Shown one piece after another: positions 53,201-63,600 of a stretch of DNA of 64,000 nt (position 1 is its first letter; each line of letters begins with the position of its first letter). The stretch spans positions 1-64,000 of the forward strand of contig VHCO01000012.1 of the NCBI GenBank assembly GCA_016871715.1, in the 5' to 3' direction. The translations under genes and the position numbers were made by a program. This DNA is from Verrucomicrobiota bacterium. GTDB lineage: Bacteria; Verrucomicrobiota; Verrucomicrobiia; Limisphaerales; J093. Under the pieces are notes generated by a model. That model was given only the letters and a program-made list of their open reading frames with translations. It had not been told where the DNA came from and searched no databases.

Positions 53201-53903
53201 CGGCGGTGTCGGTGGTGAACCCACTCCATCGACTGGCGGGCGCAATTTGAATGACGGTGAAATGCTTGTTGCGGCGATCGTCGATGTAAGCGCGCCAATC
53301 GGCCAGCGACGCGCCCAGCGGCGCCGCCCACGCCGTGTCGCCCAGCCAGAGAAAGGGCTTGTGGTCCTGGAACGTCAAGTACCGGCCATTAGCACTGACC
53401 CGCAGCCGGCCGTGGCGGTAGAGGGGATGGCTGCCCGCGTAAGGCTGGACGGTGACCGTGCCGACCTGCTGGTGGAGCCCGCCATTGGCAGGGTCCGAAC
53501 AACGGGTTCGCCATTCCCAAACGCCTGCGGCCGGAAAGGCGCACCGCAGCTTGAAGAGGTCGCCCCCATCCCAGAACCCAAACGTCTCGAGCGTGGCGCC
53601 ATCCGGCCCGCTGTAGGTCACGGACACCGTGACCTCGCGGTAGGGATTGGCGTAGGCTACGGCGCTGATGAGGCTCTGTTCCCAGCGCTGCCATTGGACG
53701 GCGGTGCTTTCGCCCCTCGGCCCAGCGCCCGCCGTCACCCACGGCAGCAACACCAAGGCCCCCAGCCCACCGCGCAGCAAGCCCCATCGCGGCAGGAACC
53801 AACTCGGCCGCGCGCCAAGCCCGGGTGTCCCGTCGTTCGACTGCATCACGCCACGAGCGGGGGGAAGCCCGTCAGGCCTCCCCCCAAGTTGCCGATCGTT
53901 CAT
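50269..53903 (-). pseudogene. DUF5060-DUF4038-DUF1593-LamG fusion protein, frameshifted
   Basis: Two overlapping minus-strand frames form one protein. Frame 1 (53903-52524) has a signal/anchor, a DUF5060-like domain (VTVSVTYSGPDGATLETFGF) and a DUF4038 barrel (FLWLGDTAWAAPLGASLADW, HKPVINLEAFYDANGTTAG). It stops at PYHWSKAIHSK. Frame 2 resumes near 52540 with APLRAVWFDPVNNRYWSVPQ and TFTPPGPGDWVLRL, the domain that normally ends DUF4038 proteins. It continues into DUF1593 (RLLVLTDIGGDPDDQQSLVR), an Ig-like segment and a LamG domain (GLVGHWELEEGVGLA), ending DNRFFRIRATP. About 70-90 barrel residues are missing at the junction, so a deletion plus frameshift is likely. Ancestral product: exported polysaccharide-active enzyme. 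Confidence 0.75.
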
Positions 53904-53921
53904 CGTTTGCCCGCGACGGGT

Positions 53922-56900
53922 TCAAGGCGTGGTCCAGAGTCGGAAGAAACGATTCTCGCCGGGCACGACCTCGATGGTATGCGGCGGTGTGGGCGCCGGC
54001 GTGAAGTCAGACCAAGGCCCGGTAACCGTCGGGGCCCACTGCAACTGGGCCGTGCCGGTCCAATTCAAGGTCAGTTGGTTGCCCGCCAGGACCGGCGCTA
54101 GGAATTGCGGCGCGGCGGCGGGTGGTTCGGCCAACTCGGCAATCTCCGCATCGCTCAAGGCTCGCGTGTAGATGCGCACCTCATCGATGAGCCCATCGAA
54201 CGGCGTGCCGCCCCCGGCGCGGTTGCCGATGCCGACACTTTGGCCCGAGTTGCTTTGGGTCTCGAGCACACCGCTGGTCAGCGTGGCATCCAACACCCCA
54301 TCGACATAGAGCTTGAGAATCGGGCCCCCGACATCGTTGGGATCGTAAACCCCGGCCACATGGGTCCAGCGCTCGCGCGGCACCGGCCCGATCGAGGCAA
54401 CGGACACCAGCGCGTTGGGGTTGGTGGCCACCTGGAAGGCGAACACGTCCGAGTTCTCGACGTTCAACGACCAGCCCCGCTGGCCGCCCCCGCCGCCCTT
54501 GGTGACAATGCGGCCGTTGGCTGCGACGGTGCGCACCCAGACCCAGGCCGAGAGGGTCATGGGCCCGGTGATGCGCAAGGTGTCGGGATTGCCCACGTTG
54601 ACCCGGCTGTTGATGCCATCGAAGCTGAGGGCGTGTTGACCGAAGAGTCCGGGCGCCCAGGTCGGTGGACCGTTCTGCAGCGCGCCGGTGAAGCCGTTGC
54701 CGGAGGCATCGGCGGTGCTGGTGCCGCTGCCTTCTTCGAATGGCCAATGGCCAGCCAGACTGCTGTAGGCAAAGGTGGCGCGGGTTGGGTTGGGCGAGAT
54801 GACGTTGGCCGGGACCGCCTGGTCGACCACGTTCTCGATGGAAAGGGTATAGACCGGTCCCTCAGTGAGCGGGGCATCGGTGCTGAGGAGCACCGTGCGC
54901 GCGTCGACGCCCAGCGCGGCTGCGCTGAGGACCACACCGCCGCCCGGACCGGTGAGTTGGTAACGACCCACCGTCGTGGCGCTGGTCGGATCCATGTCTT
55001 CGCTAAAGATCACTGTCAGCGCCGTGGGATTGCCCGCGGCGCTTACCGAGACGAGCGTCGGCGGCGTGACGTCGGGGATGAGGGTCAAGGTGGCGACAGC
55101 CGAGTTCTCGATCAACCCCGCAAAATAGACTTGCACTCGAAAGCGCGCGCCGTGGTCGACGGGCCGGGCAACGAGGCTATAGGTCGGACCGGTGGCGTTG
55201 GCCAGATCGACAAAGGCGCCCGTGCCGTCATCGCGTTGCCATTGGTAGGCCAACTCCGAAGCCGGCGCGCCTGTGGCCTCGACCTGGACCTGGAAGCTAG
55301 CGCTTGTGTTTTGCACCACGGAGGTATCCGTGGGGGGCTGCGCGATCGCCAAGGTAACGCCGCTAAAGACCACGTTGCCGTAAGCTCCAAACTTCGCGAG
55401 CGTCGGATCGGTCGTGTCACTGTGCGCCGTGGCCGCCAACCCGAGATGAACCGGATCGGCCAGCGTGAGCGTGGTCTGGCCCATGGCTGTCCAGTCCACC
55501 CCATCGGTGCTCCGGAACGCCGCAAACTGATCGCCCCAGCGCCGCAAGCGCAGCCACACGTCCGGCATGGCCGCACCGGTGAAGGTCGTGCCCCAAACCG
55601 CGGTGGCGCCGCCGGCTGACGCCCGCCGCCCCGCCTCGATGTAGCCACGGCCAGTGGGCAGGGGCGGATTGGCCAACAGATGGACGGTGGGACTGTCGGC
55701 GTCGCGCGTGGCCCGGACCATGAGACCGGCTTTGGCGGTATTGTGGACCGGGGTCAGGCTTAACACTTGCACCTTGACGTCGAAATCGCCGCTGACCTGG
55801 CTCGAGGCGAAATGGCCGTGATCGGCTGCGCCCCACAGGTCCACGCCCCCCGCCGTAATCTCGAAGACCTCCGGCCGGCAGGTAAACGTCTCGCCCAACT
55901 GCGCCGGGAAGCCCAGGTCGGCCGCCGTCATCCCCACCACCGTCCCGTTGGCCGGCGGTCCCGCTGCGATCGGGTTGCCCACCAGGTCCGTGACACCGGT
56001 GACGGCGACCGAGAACGCGCCCGTAATGGGGGCGGTCAGGTAGAGCATGGCCGACTGACCGTCGGCTCGGGGCATACTCCAGGCCACCCCCACCGCGCCT
56101 CCATTGACCGTAAAGTAAGACGGGTCCCAAAGCAGGTTCTGATCCATCGGTTCACTGAAACAGACTCCGACAGCGTTGCCGTCCGCGCTGCCAACGCCAA
56201 CGACGGTGGGCGAAGTCGTATCGGCGCTGACGGTGAGCACGGCAGTGTCGCTCGTAGCGGTGTAGGCCAGGTTCTTGACCTCGACATGATACCGGTTGCC
56301 GTTCATCCACGGCATCACCGAGGGGATACTGATCGAAAAATCGGCCGCGCCCGGGATCTCGACGCCGTTTTCATACCACTGCACAGAATAGGGGGGCGAA
56401 CCGCTCACCGCCGCCGTAAAGGTCACCGGTCGGGTCTCCGCCACCGTCCGGCTCAGCGGCTGGGTCTTGAAGGTGAGCGGGGTCTGAACCAACTCCGGCA
56501 GTGCCTGGATTTCCGCCTGGGTCAGCGCCCGATCGAACACGCGCACCTCGTCGATGACCCCGTTGAAGGGATTGTCCACGCTCCCGGTCGGCCGGCCGCC
56601 GATGGTGACGTTGAGCCCGGTGTTGTGCTGTGCGGCGGGCACGCTGTCGGTGCGCTCGTTGTTGAGGAAACCGTTGGTGTAAAAGCGCAAGGCGACTCCC
56701 GGCTCGTAAACGCCGCAGAGATGAATCCATTGGTTGCTCGCAATGCCGGTGGTGGTGTTGACCGCATACAACGTGTTGCCGTTGGCGGCGATCTGAATGC
56801 CGGCCGCCTGAAAGGGCGTGGTGGTGCCGTTGCCCACTTCCACCGTCAACGCCCAACCGCGTGAACCGCCGCCGCCGCCCTTGGTGACGATGCGGCCGCT

Positions 56901-57278
56901 GGTGTTGAAGCGCCGCACGTAGACCCAAGCCGATACCGTCATGGGCCCGGTCAACCGGAGTGCGGTCGGGTTGCCCAAGTTAACGCGGTCGTTCACGCCG
57001 TCGAAGCTCAGCGCGTGCTGGCCGAATGGGCTAGCGACCCAGGCTGGGCCGCCCCAAGTCGCCACGTTGTCCAAGGTGCCGTCGAGGTTGTTCCCGGACC
57101 GATCGGCGGTCGTGGTGCCGGTCCCTTCTTCGAAGGTCCAATGGCCTAGGGACGCGGGGCCGGCTCCCCAACAGGGCACAGCGACCAGGCCCACCAGGAG
57201 ACTGCCGAGCCCAAACCGGGCCCAGCGAGCGAGACGAGAACGGATCGGGTCGATGGGGGTCGTGACATCGATATTCAT
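53922..57278 (-). CDS. secreted double-LamG/Ig-like protein
   Basis: 1118 residues from ATG 57278. Signal segment GLGSLLVGLVAVPCWGAGPA. Domain order: LamG 1 (about 25-245; LGHWTFEEGTGTTTADRSGN, GRIVTKGGGGGSRGWALTVE), Ig-like (FKTQPLSRTVAETRPVTFTA), SbsA/Big_5-like (TTSPTVVGVGSADGNAVGVC), a DUF1349-like concanavalin domain (SGDFDVKVQVLSLTPVHNTA), Ig-like, Big_5 (PPTLVSVSAAGNPTALTVIF), LamG 2 (LAGHWPFEEGSGTSTADASG) and the tail module ending ENRFFRLWTTP. The LamG units resemble each other and that of the neighbouring DUF1593 protein, pointing to local duplication. Probably an extracellular carbohydrate-binding or adhesive protein; no catalytic domain is seen. First of the minus-strand group. 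Confidence 0.88.
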   Translation of the reverse strand: MNIDVTTPIDPIRSRLARWARFGLGSLLVGLVAVPCWGAGPASLGHWTFEEGTGTTTADRSGNNLDGTLDNVATWGGPAWVASPFGQHALSFDGVNDRVNLGNPTALRLTGPMTVSAWVYVRRFNTSGRIVTKGGGGGSRGWALTVEVGNGTTTPFQAAGIQIAANGNTLYAVNTTTGIASNQWIHLCGVYEPGVALRFYTNGFLNNERTDSVPAAQHNTGLNVTIGGRPTGSVDNPFNGVIDEVRVFDRALTQAEIQALPELVQTPLTFKTQPLSRTVAETRPVTFTAAVSGSPPYSVQWYENGVEIPGAADFSISIPSVMPWMNGNRYHVEVKNLAYTATSDTAVLTVSADTTSPTVVGVGSADGNAVGVCFSEPMDQNLLWDPSYFTVNGGAVGVAWSMPRADGQSAMLYLTAPITGAFSVAVTGVTDLVGNPIAAGPPANGTVVGMTAADLGFPAQLGETFTCRPEVFEITAGGVDLWGAADHGHFASSQVSGDFDVKVQVLSLTPVHNTAKAGLMVRATRDADSPTVHLLANPPLPTGRGYIEAGRRASAGGATAVWGTTFTGAAMPDVWLRLRRWGDQFAAFRSTDGVDWTAMGQTTLTLADPVHLGLAATAHSDTTDPTLAKFGAYGNVVFSGVTLAIAQPPTDTSVVQNTSASFQVQVEATGAPASELAYQWQRDDGTGAFVDLANATGPTYSLVARPVDHGARFRVQVYFAGLIENSAVATLTLIPDVTPPTLVSVSAAGNPTALTVIFSEDMDPTSATTVGRYQLTGPGGGVVLSAAALGVDARTVLLSTDAPLTEGPVYTLSIENVVDQAVPANVISPNPTRATFAYSSLAGHWPFEEGSGTSTADASGNGFTGALQNGPPTWAPGLFGQHALSFDGINSRVNVGNPDTLRITGPMTLSAWVWVRTVAANGRIVTKGGGGGQRGWSLNVENSDVFAFQVATNPNALVSVASIGPVPRERWTHVAGVYDPNDVGGPILKLYVDGVLDATLTSGVLETQSNSGQSVGIGNRAGGGTPFDGLIDEVRIYTRALSDAEIAELAEPPAAAPQFLAPVLAGNQLTLNWTGTAQLQWAPTVTGPWSDFTPAPTPPHTIEVVPGENRFFRLWTTP

Positions 57279-57875
57279 GACGAATAGCAGTTTGCCTCTT
57301 TCGCGTGGTTTTGGTGGTCTGATTGATAGGAGCATCGCGAAACCGAAGGGGGGCGTTCAAGCTGAAACCGGGGACGACGCCTAAACGACGGGGCGGTCCA
57401 GGAAGCTCATAAGTCTGCCGCCGCTTTCGGCTCCGGTTGCCCCTGCTCGCCGCGGTTCTTGTTGAAATGCCACCTGTCGCAGCGCGACCAGGTGATGGGC
57501 CATTGCGGTGACTCGACCAGTGTCAACTTCTATAATCCTGTCTTGGGGGATTTTGAGGGCACATCGCGATTTCGCACAGATTTTGGACAGAATTCGGGCC
57601 GATCCTCTGACCGGCCTATGAGGTTCCCCGGCGCCAGGGGGCTGCATCTTGGCGCCATGGATGTTGTTGAGCCCTGCGCAGCGAATCGGCCACCCCCGTG
57701 TAGTACCCCATGCAGACACGCCTGTTGAAATGGAATCGGCACATCATCGAGTGTTAGCCGCCCTTGTCCTCCTACCGACCGAGCCACGGGCTGGGTGGGA
57801 ACTGGAGATGGGCGAACCGCAGCAGCAGCAACAACAACAGAGGAACAAGCCGTTGGAAGAAAGGATTCGGAATAT
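57279..57875. other. intergenic between LamG protein and kinase remnant
   Basis: About 600 bp, divergent genes on both sides, so promoters are expected. A TATAAT occurs at 57531-57536 (plus) and an AGTTGACA on the minus strand at about 57524-57531, but spacing to a partner box is poor. A CAG/CAA-rich patch (57820-57842, AGCAGCAGCAACAACAACAG) is low complexity. No gene is supported. Confidence 0.45.
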
Positions 57876-58795
57876 ATGCCCGCCGTAAACGTTCAATGCC
57901 CCGGTTGTCAAACCGCCTACGACCTGTCATGGAGTTCATCCCCGGCACACCGCTCGGATCGTGGTTGGCGGGACAGCCGGCGCCGGCAACTCGGCCGGTG
58001 GCTCAGGTGCTGGCGATCTTCGCCCAGATCCTGCGGGGCGTGGCCTTCGCCCACGCAAAAGGCGTGGTGCATCGAGATCTCAAGCCAGACAACGTGATTC
58101 TGACTTCGGACGGCACGGTGAAGATCCTGGACTTCGGTTTGGCGAAGGGCCTGACGGACGTGGATCTGACGAATTCGGGCCAGCGCATGGGCACGCCGGC
58201 GTATATGTCGCCGGAACAGTGCCGAGGGGCGCTGATCGACGCGCGTTCGGATGTCTACTCCCTAGGGGTGATGCTGTTCGAACTGTGCACGGGCAGTCGA
58301 CCGTTCCATGGCGACAGTTGTATGACCCTGGCGTATCAGCACCAGCATGCCGACCCGCCCGCGCCGCGATCGCTGCGTTCGGACATACCCGGCATGGTGG
58401 ACTTGGCCATCCTCAAGGCCTTGCAGAAGAACCCTGAACACCGGTTCCCTTCGGCCAAGGATTTCCTCGACGAGCTTGGGAAAGTCACGCCAGCCGGCGA
58501 CACCGCCGTTGCCACCGCCGAGGCGACCTTCCGCCAGTTGGCCGAGGGTGCATGGCTGGACGGGACGCTCACCCAGGAGGAGGAGAAATCTCTGCTCGGG
58601 CGCGCTGAGGTTCTGGGTCTGGCGGTTGCTCGCGCCAAGGAAATCATCTTCGACGCTATGCCCCGAGGTCGAACCGTTGGCGTGGCAATAGGGCGCACGG
58701 TTGGGAGTGATGGCCAGCAGGCTGGGTTTTCGAGACTGCCCTTGACCGGTGCGCATGCTCCACAGACTATGGCGCGGGGCAGGCGGGGACGATAG
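57876..58795 (+). pseudogene. Ser/Thr kinase copy with N-lobe deleted
   Basis: ATG 57876 begins PAVNVQCPGCQTAYDL, the same zinc-ribbon start as the next gene. At 57927 it joins directly, out of frame, to the segment starting MEFIPGTPLGSWLAGQP. The missing part corresponds to about 145-180 residues of the paralogue: second zinc ribbon, linker, glycine-rich loop and catalytic Lys. From 57929 an in-frame ATG allows a 288-residue protein with intact HRDLKPDNVILTSD, KILDFGLAKGL and GTPAYMSPEQCRGALIDARS, plus a C-terminal helical region (FRQLAEGAWLDGTLTQEEEK). Lacking the ATP-binding lobe, it cannot be a normal kinase. A partial duplicate of 58850-60565. Confidence 0.8.
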
Positions 58796-58849
58796 GAACC
58801 ATGAGGCGACTACTGGAAGACCTGAGGGCGAGTGAAAGGAACGACAGGA

Positions 58850-60565
58850 ATGCTCAACGTGAACGTGCAATGCCCCAGTTGCCAGACGGTCTACGGCCTG
58901 GACGGATCCTACGTGGGGCGCAAGGTTCAGTGCAGCCAGTGCGAATCGAAGTTCTACCTGGTGGAAGAAGGGGGTGGGGTGATGTCCAAGCTGGAGGTGA
59001 TCTGCCCTCAGTGTCAGGCAGCCCACGCCATTCCCAGCCACCAGATTGGCTCGACCGGCGAGTGCGCGAGTTGCCGCCAACCGTTTGTCCTTAAGGGCTC
59101 TCGCTCTCCGCGCGGCGCTCAGACGATGGCCCTGCCACCCGTCGGTCCCTCGAGCGGAAGCGCCGAGGGGGAGATCATCGGGGGGCGGTACCGTGTAGGG
59201 CGACTCCTGGGCGCCGGGGGCATGGGCGAAGTGTGGCAAGCCGACGACACCGCCCTGCACAACCGGCCGGTGGCGGTGAAGCGGATCCACCGGCATTACG
59301 TCAGCACGCCGGAGACCATCCAACGCTTCGATCGTGAGATCCGCACGCTGGCGGGCCTGCACCACCCGCATATCGTGTCGGTCACCGACATGGGCCAAGA
59401 CGAGAAGGGGTACTATTACGTCATGGAGTTCATCCCGGGCACGCCGTTGGGGTCATGGCTGGCGGGCCAGCCGGCGCCGGGGGCTCAGCCGGTGGCGGAG
59501 GTGCTGGCGATCTTTGCCCAAATCCTCCGGGGCGTGGCCTTCGCCCACGCGAAAGGCGTGGTGCATCGAGACCTCAAGCCAGACAACGTGATTCTGACTT
59601 CCGACGGGACGGTGAAGATCCTCGATTTCGGTCTGGCGAAGGGCTTGACGGACATCGATCTGACGAACTCGGGCGAGCGCATAGGCACGCCGGCTTACAT
59701 GTCGCCGGAACAGTGCCGAGGGGCGTTGATCGACGCGCGTTCGGACGTCTACTCGCTCGGGGTGATCTTGTTCGAGCTGTGCACGGGCAGCCGACCGTTC
59801 CACGGCGACAGTTGGATGACCCTGGCGTACCAGCACCAACATGCCGATCCGCCCGCACCACGATCCCTGCGTTCGGACCTCCCCAGAGCGGTGGACTTGG
59901 CCATCCTGAAGGCCCTGCAGAAGAACCCCAACCATCGCTTCACTTCGGCCACCGAGTTCCTGGCCGAAATCCGCTGCGTCATGAGCAGCGACGTCAGCCC
60001 GGCGGGAGACGCGGAGGCCGCGTTCCGGCAGTTAGCCGAAGGGGCGTGGCTGGACGGCACCCTGACCCCACAGGAGGAGAGCTTCCTTTTCTCACGAGCG
60101 GAGAAGCTGGGCCTGCCGGCCTCCCGGGCCAAAGAGATCATCTTCGACACCATGCCCCGTAACCGGCCCGTGGGAAGCGGCGACACGCGGGCCCCGCCAC
60201 CTACCCAGTCGCCGGGGCCGCAAGCCGGAACGCCGGCCAAGAAACGCTGGTTCCAGGGCGTCCTGGGACCGCGCGCTTCGGGGGCGCAAGGGGGCACCTC
60301 GGGGAAACCACCGGGCCCGGGAGTCGCCGGCGGGCCTCCACCGGCTCAAGTCTCGGTCCCAAGCGGGAACGCGCCCAAACCGACCGACTCCCGAGAGCTG
60401 GCAGAACTCCGCGAGCAGATCCGGGCGCTTTTCGTCAACGCCGGGAAACCGCCCACTCCTGAGGCGATGGACGAGGTGATGAAGTCCATCGCCAAGCAGA
60501 TCCAACAGGGGAACCGGGTGTGCGTTCGCGGAAACCAGATCGTTATCGAAGGCGGTCGGCGCTGA
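58850..60565 (+). CDS. zinc-ribbon Ser/Thr protein kinase
   Basis: 571 residues from ATG 58850 (ATG 58832 also possible). Two N-terminal zinc ribbons: CPSCQTVYGLDG...CSQCESKF (MJ0042-like) and CPQCQAAHAIPS...CASCRQPF. A PknB/Hanks-type kinase domain at about 110-370 follows: YRVGRLLGAGGMGEVWQADD, VAVKRIHRHY, VVHRDLKPDNVILTSDG, KILDFGLAKG and GTPAYMSPEQCRGAL. Next is a helical segment FRQLAEGAWLDGTLTPQEES similar to SHOCT/DUF-type helices, a Pro/Gly-rich linker, and a C-terminal LAELREQIRALFVNAGKPPT domain. No transmembrane segment, so cytoplasmic. It probably transduces a stress or surface signal to unknown targets. Confidence 0.9.
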   Translation: MLNVNVQCPSCQTVYGLDGSYVGRKVQCSQCESKFYLVEEGGGVMSKLEVICPQCQAAHAIPSHQIGSTGECASCRQPFVLKGSRSPRGAQTMALPPVGPSSGSAEGEIIGGRYRVGRLLGAGGMGEVWQADDTALHNRPVAVKRIHRHYVSTPETIQRFDREIRTLAGLHHPHIVSVTDMGQDEKGYYYVMEFIPGTPLGSWLAGQPAPGAQPVAEVLAIFAQILRGVAFAHAKGVVHRDLKPDNVILTSDGTVKILDFGLAKGLTDIDLTNSGERIGTPAYMSPEQCRGALIDARSDVYSLGVILFELCTGSRPFHGDSWMTLAYQHQHADPPAPRSLRSDLPRAVDLAILKALQKNPNHRFTSATEFLAEIRCVMSSDVSPAGDAEAAFRQLAEGAWLDGTLTPQEESFLFSRAEKLGLPASRAKEIIFDTMPRNRPVGSGDTRAPPPTQSPGPQAGTPAKKRWFQGVLGPRASGAQGGTSGKPPGPGVAGGPPPAQVSVPSGNAPKPTDSRELAELREQIRALFVNAGKPPTPEAMDEVMKSIAKQIQQGNRVCVRGNQIVIEGGRR

Positions 60566-60663
60566 CCCAACCACGCCCGCACGAGCCAATGACCAAGCCG
60601 CTGGGTCCGTGCAGCCAATTGGCGGCGTCCGTGTAGTAAGAGGGTGAAGGAACAACTGCCGAT

Positions 60664-63600
60664 ATGAATACCGCAAACGCCGCTGTCGAACCCCTCGAGA
60701 AACCTATCAACGTGACATACCCGCTCAACCCCTTACGGCGGACTGGTCGGGCCCTGGTTTTGGCCGGTGCCCTGCTTGCCTCGCTCGCTGCACCACCCAT
60801 GTCGGTGTTGGCCCAGGTTGTGCCCTACGCAGACTCGTATCCCTACCTTGAGGGTTTCGAGGGCGGCCGACTCGACGCGTTGGGCGCCGAATGGGAGTTC
60901 CAGGCGAGCGGCGGCGAGTTCGAGGTGACGGACGCTTTTAGCCCGCCGGAGGAAGGTGCCTGCCACCTAAGCGTGACCGCCAAGGAGCGGGGTGCCAGCG
61001 CGTCGCTCCGGGCCATCCTTCATTTGGATCTGGCGAGCCAGTCTGGGGTGACCCTGGATTTCGGGACCCGGCGCAACAGCAGCCAGGGTGGCGGTCTGGT
61101 GGGAGTGTCGGTGCGGGCTGGGAGCTCGGCCAATTGGCGAAGCTTGGGGAGCTGGAGTCCGGGCCTGGGGGCGTATGAGCATTGGAACCTGAACCTCGAC
61201 CCGATTGTGGCGTCGGCGGGATGGGCTTACACGACCGATTTCCAGATCCGATTGAGCCTTTCCTTCTCGTCGCCCGTGGGGCATCTGCTGCTCGACAACC
61301 TCCGGGTGCAGGTGGAGGCGGATGTCGTCGGACCGAGAGTCCTCAGCCTGTCGCCCACTGAACTGGCGCCCGAGGTGGCGGCTTTCGACACCCTGCGCTT
61401 GAGCTTCGACTCATCGCTCGCGCTTGACTCCCTCGAGTTGGACGATCTTCGCGTCTGGCGTCCGGACGGCCATCGAGTCGAGGTGCAAGCCATCGAGCCG
61501 GTGCCCGACTCGCAGAACCGGCAATTCGAGGTGACGCTCGCGGAGCCGCAGCGGCAACGAGGCACATACCAATTGACGGTGGGACCGGAGCTTCGCGATG
61601 AGCGCGGCAACCTCATGAACCAGGACCAGGACGTATTGAACGGCGAAGCCGCGGACGGATTCAGCGGCACGATCCGGTTCCAGCCAACGCTTCTGTCGCT
61701 GCCTGCCTCCAGTCCAGTGCTGTACCACGAAGGCTTTGAGGATTGGTCAGAACCGCCGCCCCACTGGGCCCTTCAGTCAGCCGCATTCGGGACGATCCTG
61801 GCGGTCGACTCCGCCGACGCACCGGCCGGATCCAGACATCTCGTGCTGGGTGGCAGCGGAACCGAGTCGGCCACGCTCGCTGTGTCCGCGAGCCATCTTG
61901 GCGAGGGCGAAAGTCTCTACCTCGATTTCTCGGCCAAAGTCGACTCTCTCACCGACAATGCGCTGCGAATTCAGCTCAGTGGGGATGGCGTACGTTGGTC
62001 GCCGACCCCCAGCCTCGACCGGGTCAAGTTGCTCCGCTACCGCGGCTATCGACTTAACCTGAAGGAGCTCGCCGCGCTGAACGGAATCGATCCGCGACAG
62101 GGTATCTGGATCCGGTTCGAGAAAGCCCCGGCCACAAGTGTGTTCCTGGACGAAATCCGCGTCACCAGCGGTCAGCCCTCGCTCTGGGTCGAGATCGAGC
62201 CGAGAACAGTCCCCGAGTCTGCGGGGGCCGGCGGCGCCATCGGTGTTATCCATCGGCTGAACGTCGATGACGTGTCCTCGGCGCTCGAGGTGGACCTGGC
62301 CAGCAGCGAGCCGGCCATCGTCTTGGTTCCTTCCCAGGTCAGCATCGGGACCAACGACCTTGCGGCCATGTTCTTCATCGGGACCGCTGACGCTGGCCTA
62401 CCCTCCGGAGCGAGAGAGGCGACCATCAGTGCGAGCGCCGTCGGATTCCAGACCCGTTCGAGCGTCATCCAAGTGGGCGAAGCGACGACGCCACGACTCG
62501 CGGTCTGGCTTTCGGTGGCGGAGTTGAACGAGGCCTCGGCCGGCCAGCGGTTTCTCGGCCGGGTTGACCGTGATCGCGGCTTTGACACCAACTTGACGGT
62601 CCAGCTCACGAGTTCTAACCCACGCGAGGTTCGTGTCCCGGCTTCACTCTCGATGCCGGCGGGAGCCCGCCGCGTCGAGTTCATGTTCGAAGCGGCGAAC
62701 GATGGACTGGTGGACGGCAGCCAAACCGTGCAGGTCATCGCGAACGCGCCGGGCTACGCGGCCGCCTCGGCTGCGGTGACGGTACTGGACGATGACACGG
62801 AGGGATCGCGGACTCTCGGTGGGCAGATCGCCGGAGCCTTGCCTTTGCACACGTACACGGTGACGAGCGACCTGCTCGTCCCGCAGGACGAGACGCTCAC
62901 CATCCAAGCCGGCGCCCGCCTACTTTTCCGGCCAGCCACGGGTCTCGCGGTGGATGGAAGTCTGGTCGCGCAGGGCCAAGGCACGGCGCCAATTGTCTTC
63001 TCGAGCGCGCTGGGCCAACCCGAGCGGGGATCCTGGGAGGGGATCGATCTCAACCTCAACCGAGGCTCCTCGAATGTGCTGGACGGAGTGGAGATCGCCT
63101 ATGGCGTTGTCGGGCTAGATGTCTGGGGGGACCGCGGCCGGGTCGGCCTGGTACGCTCCGAGGTTCACCACCACAGCTACTCCGGGGTCAAGGTCAGCGC
63201 TTGGGGCACGCTCATGGACTCGGCTTCGGTCTCGATCCTGCAGAACCGGATTGGCGACAATCGCTTTGGCGTTGTGCTCTCGTCGCGAACCAGTTGGTGT
63301 GACGCAGCCTTGCTCCAGGCCGAGGTGTCGGGCAACGACATCTACCAGAACGACGCCGAGGCGTTGGTCTTGGAGGCGAGCGGTTCCACTTCTTCCGGTT
63401 GCTCCCCAACCAGGATCGCCGAGATTCGGGGCGTAGTCTCGGGCAACTTCATCCACCATAATGGGGCAGGAATCACGGTGGTGGGAGCGCCCAAGTCCTG
63501 GGCCTCGGGCGGATTGGGACGCATTTCGGCCGCGATCGTCAACAACCTGATCCAAAGCAACCGCGCGGCGGGTGTCGTCCTCGAGGGCAACTTCTTCGGC

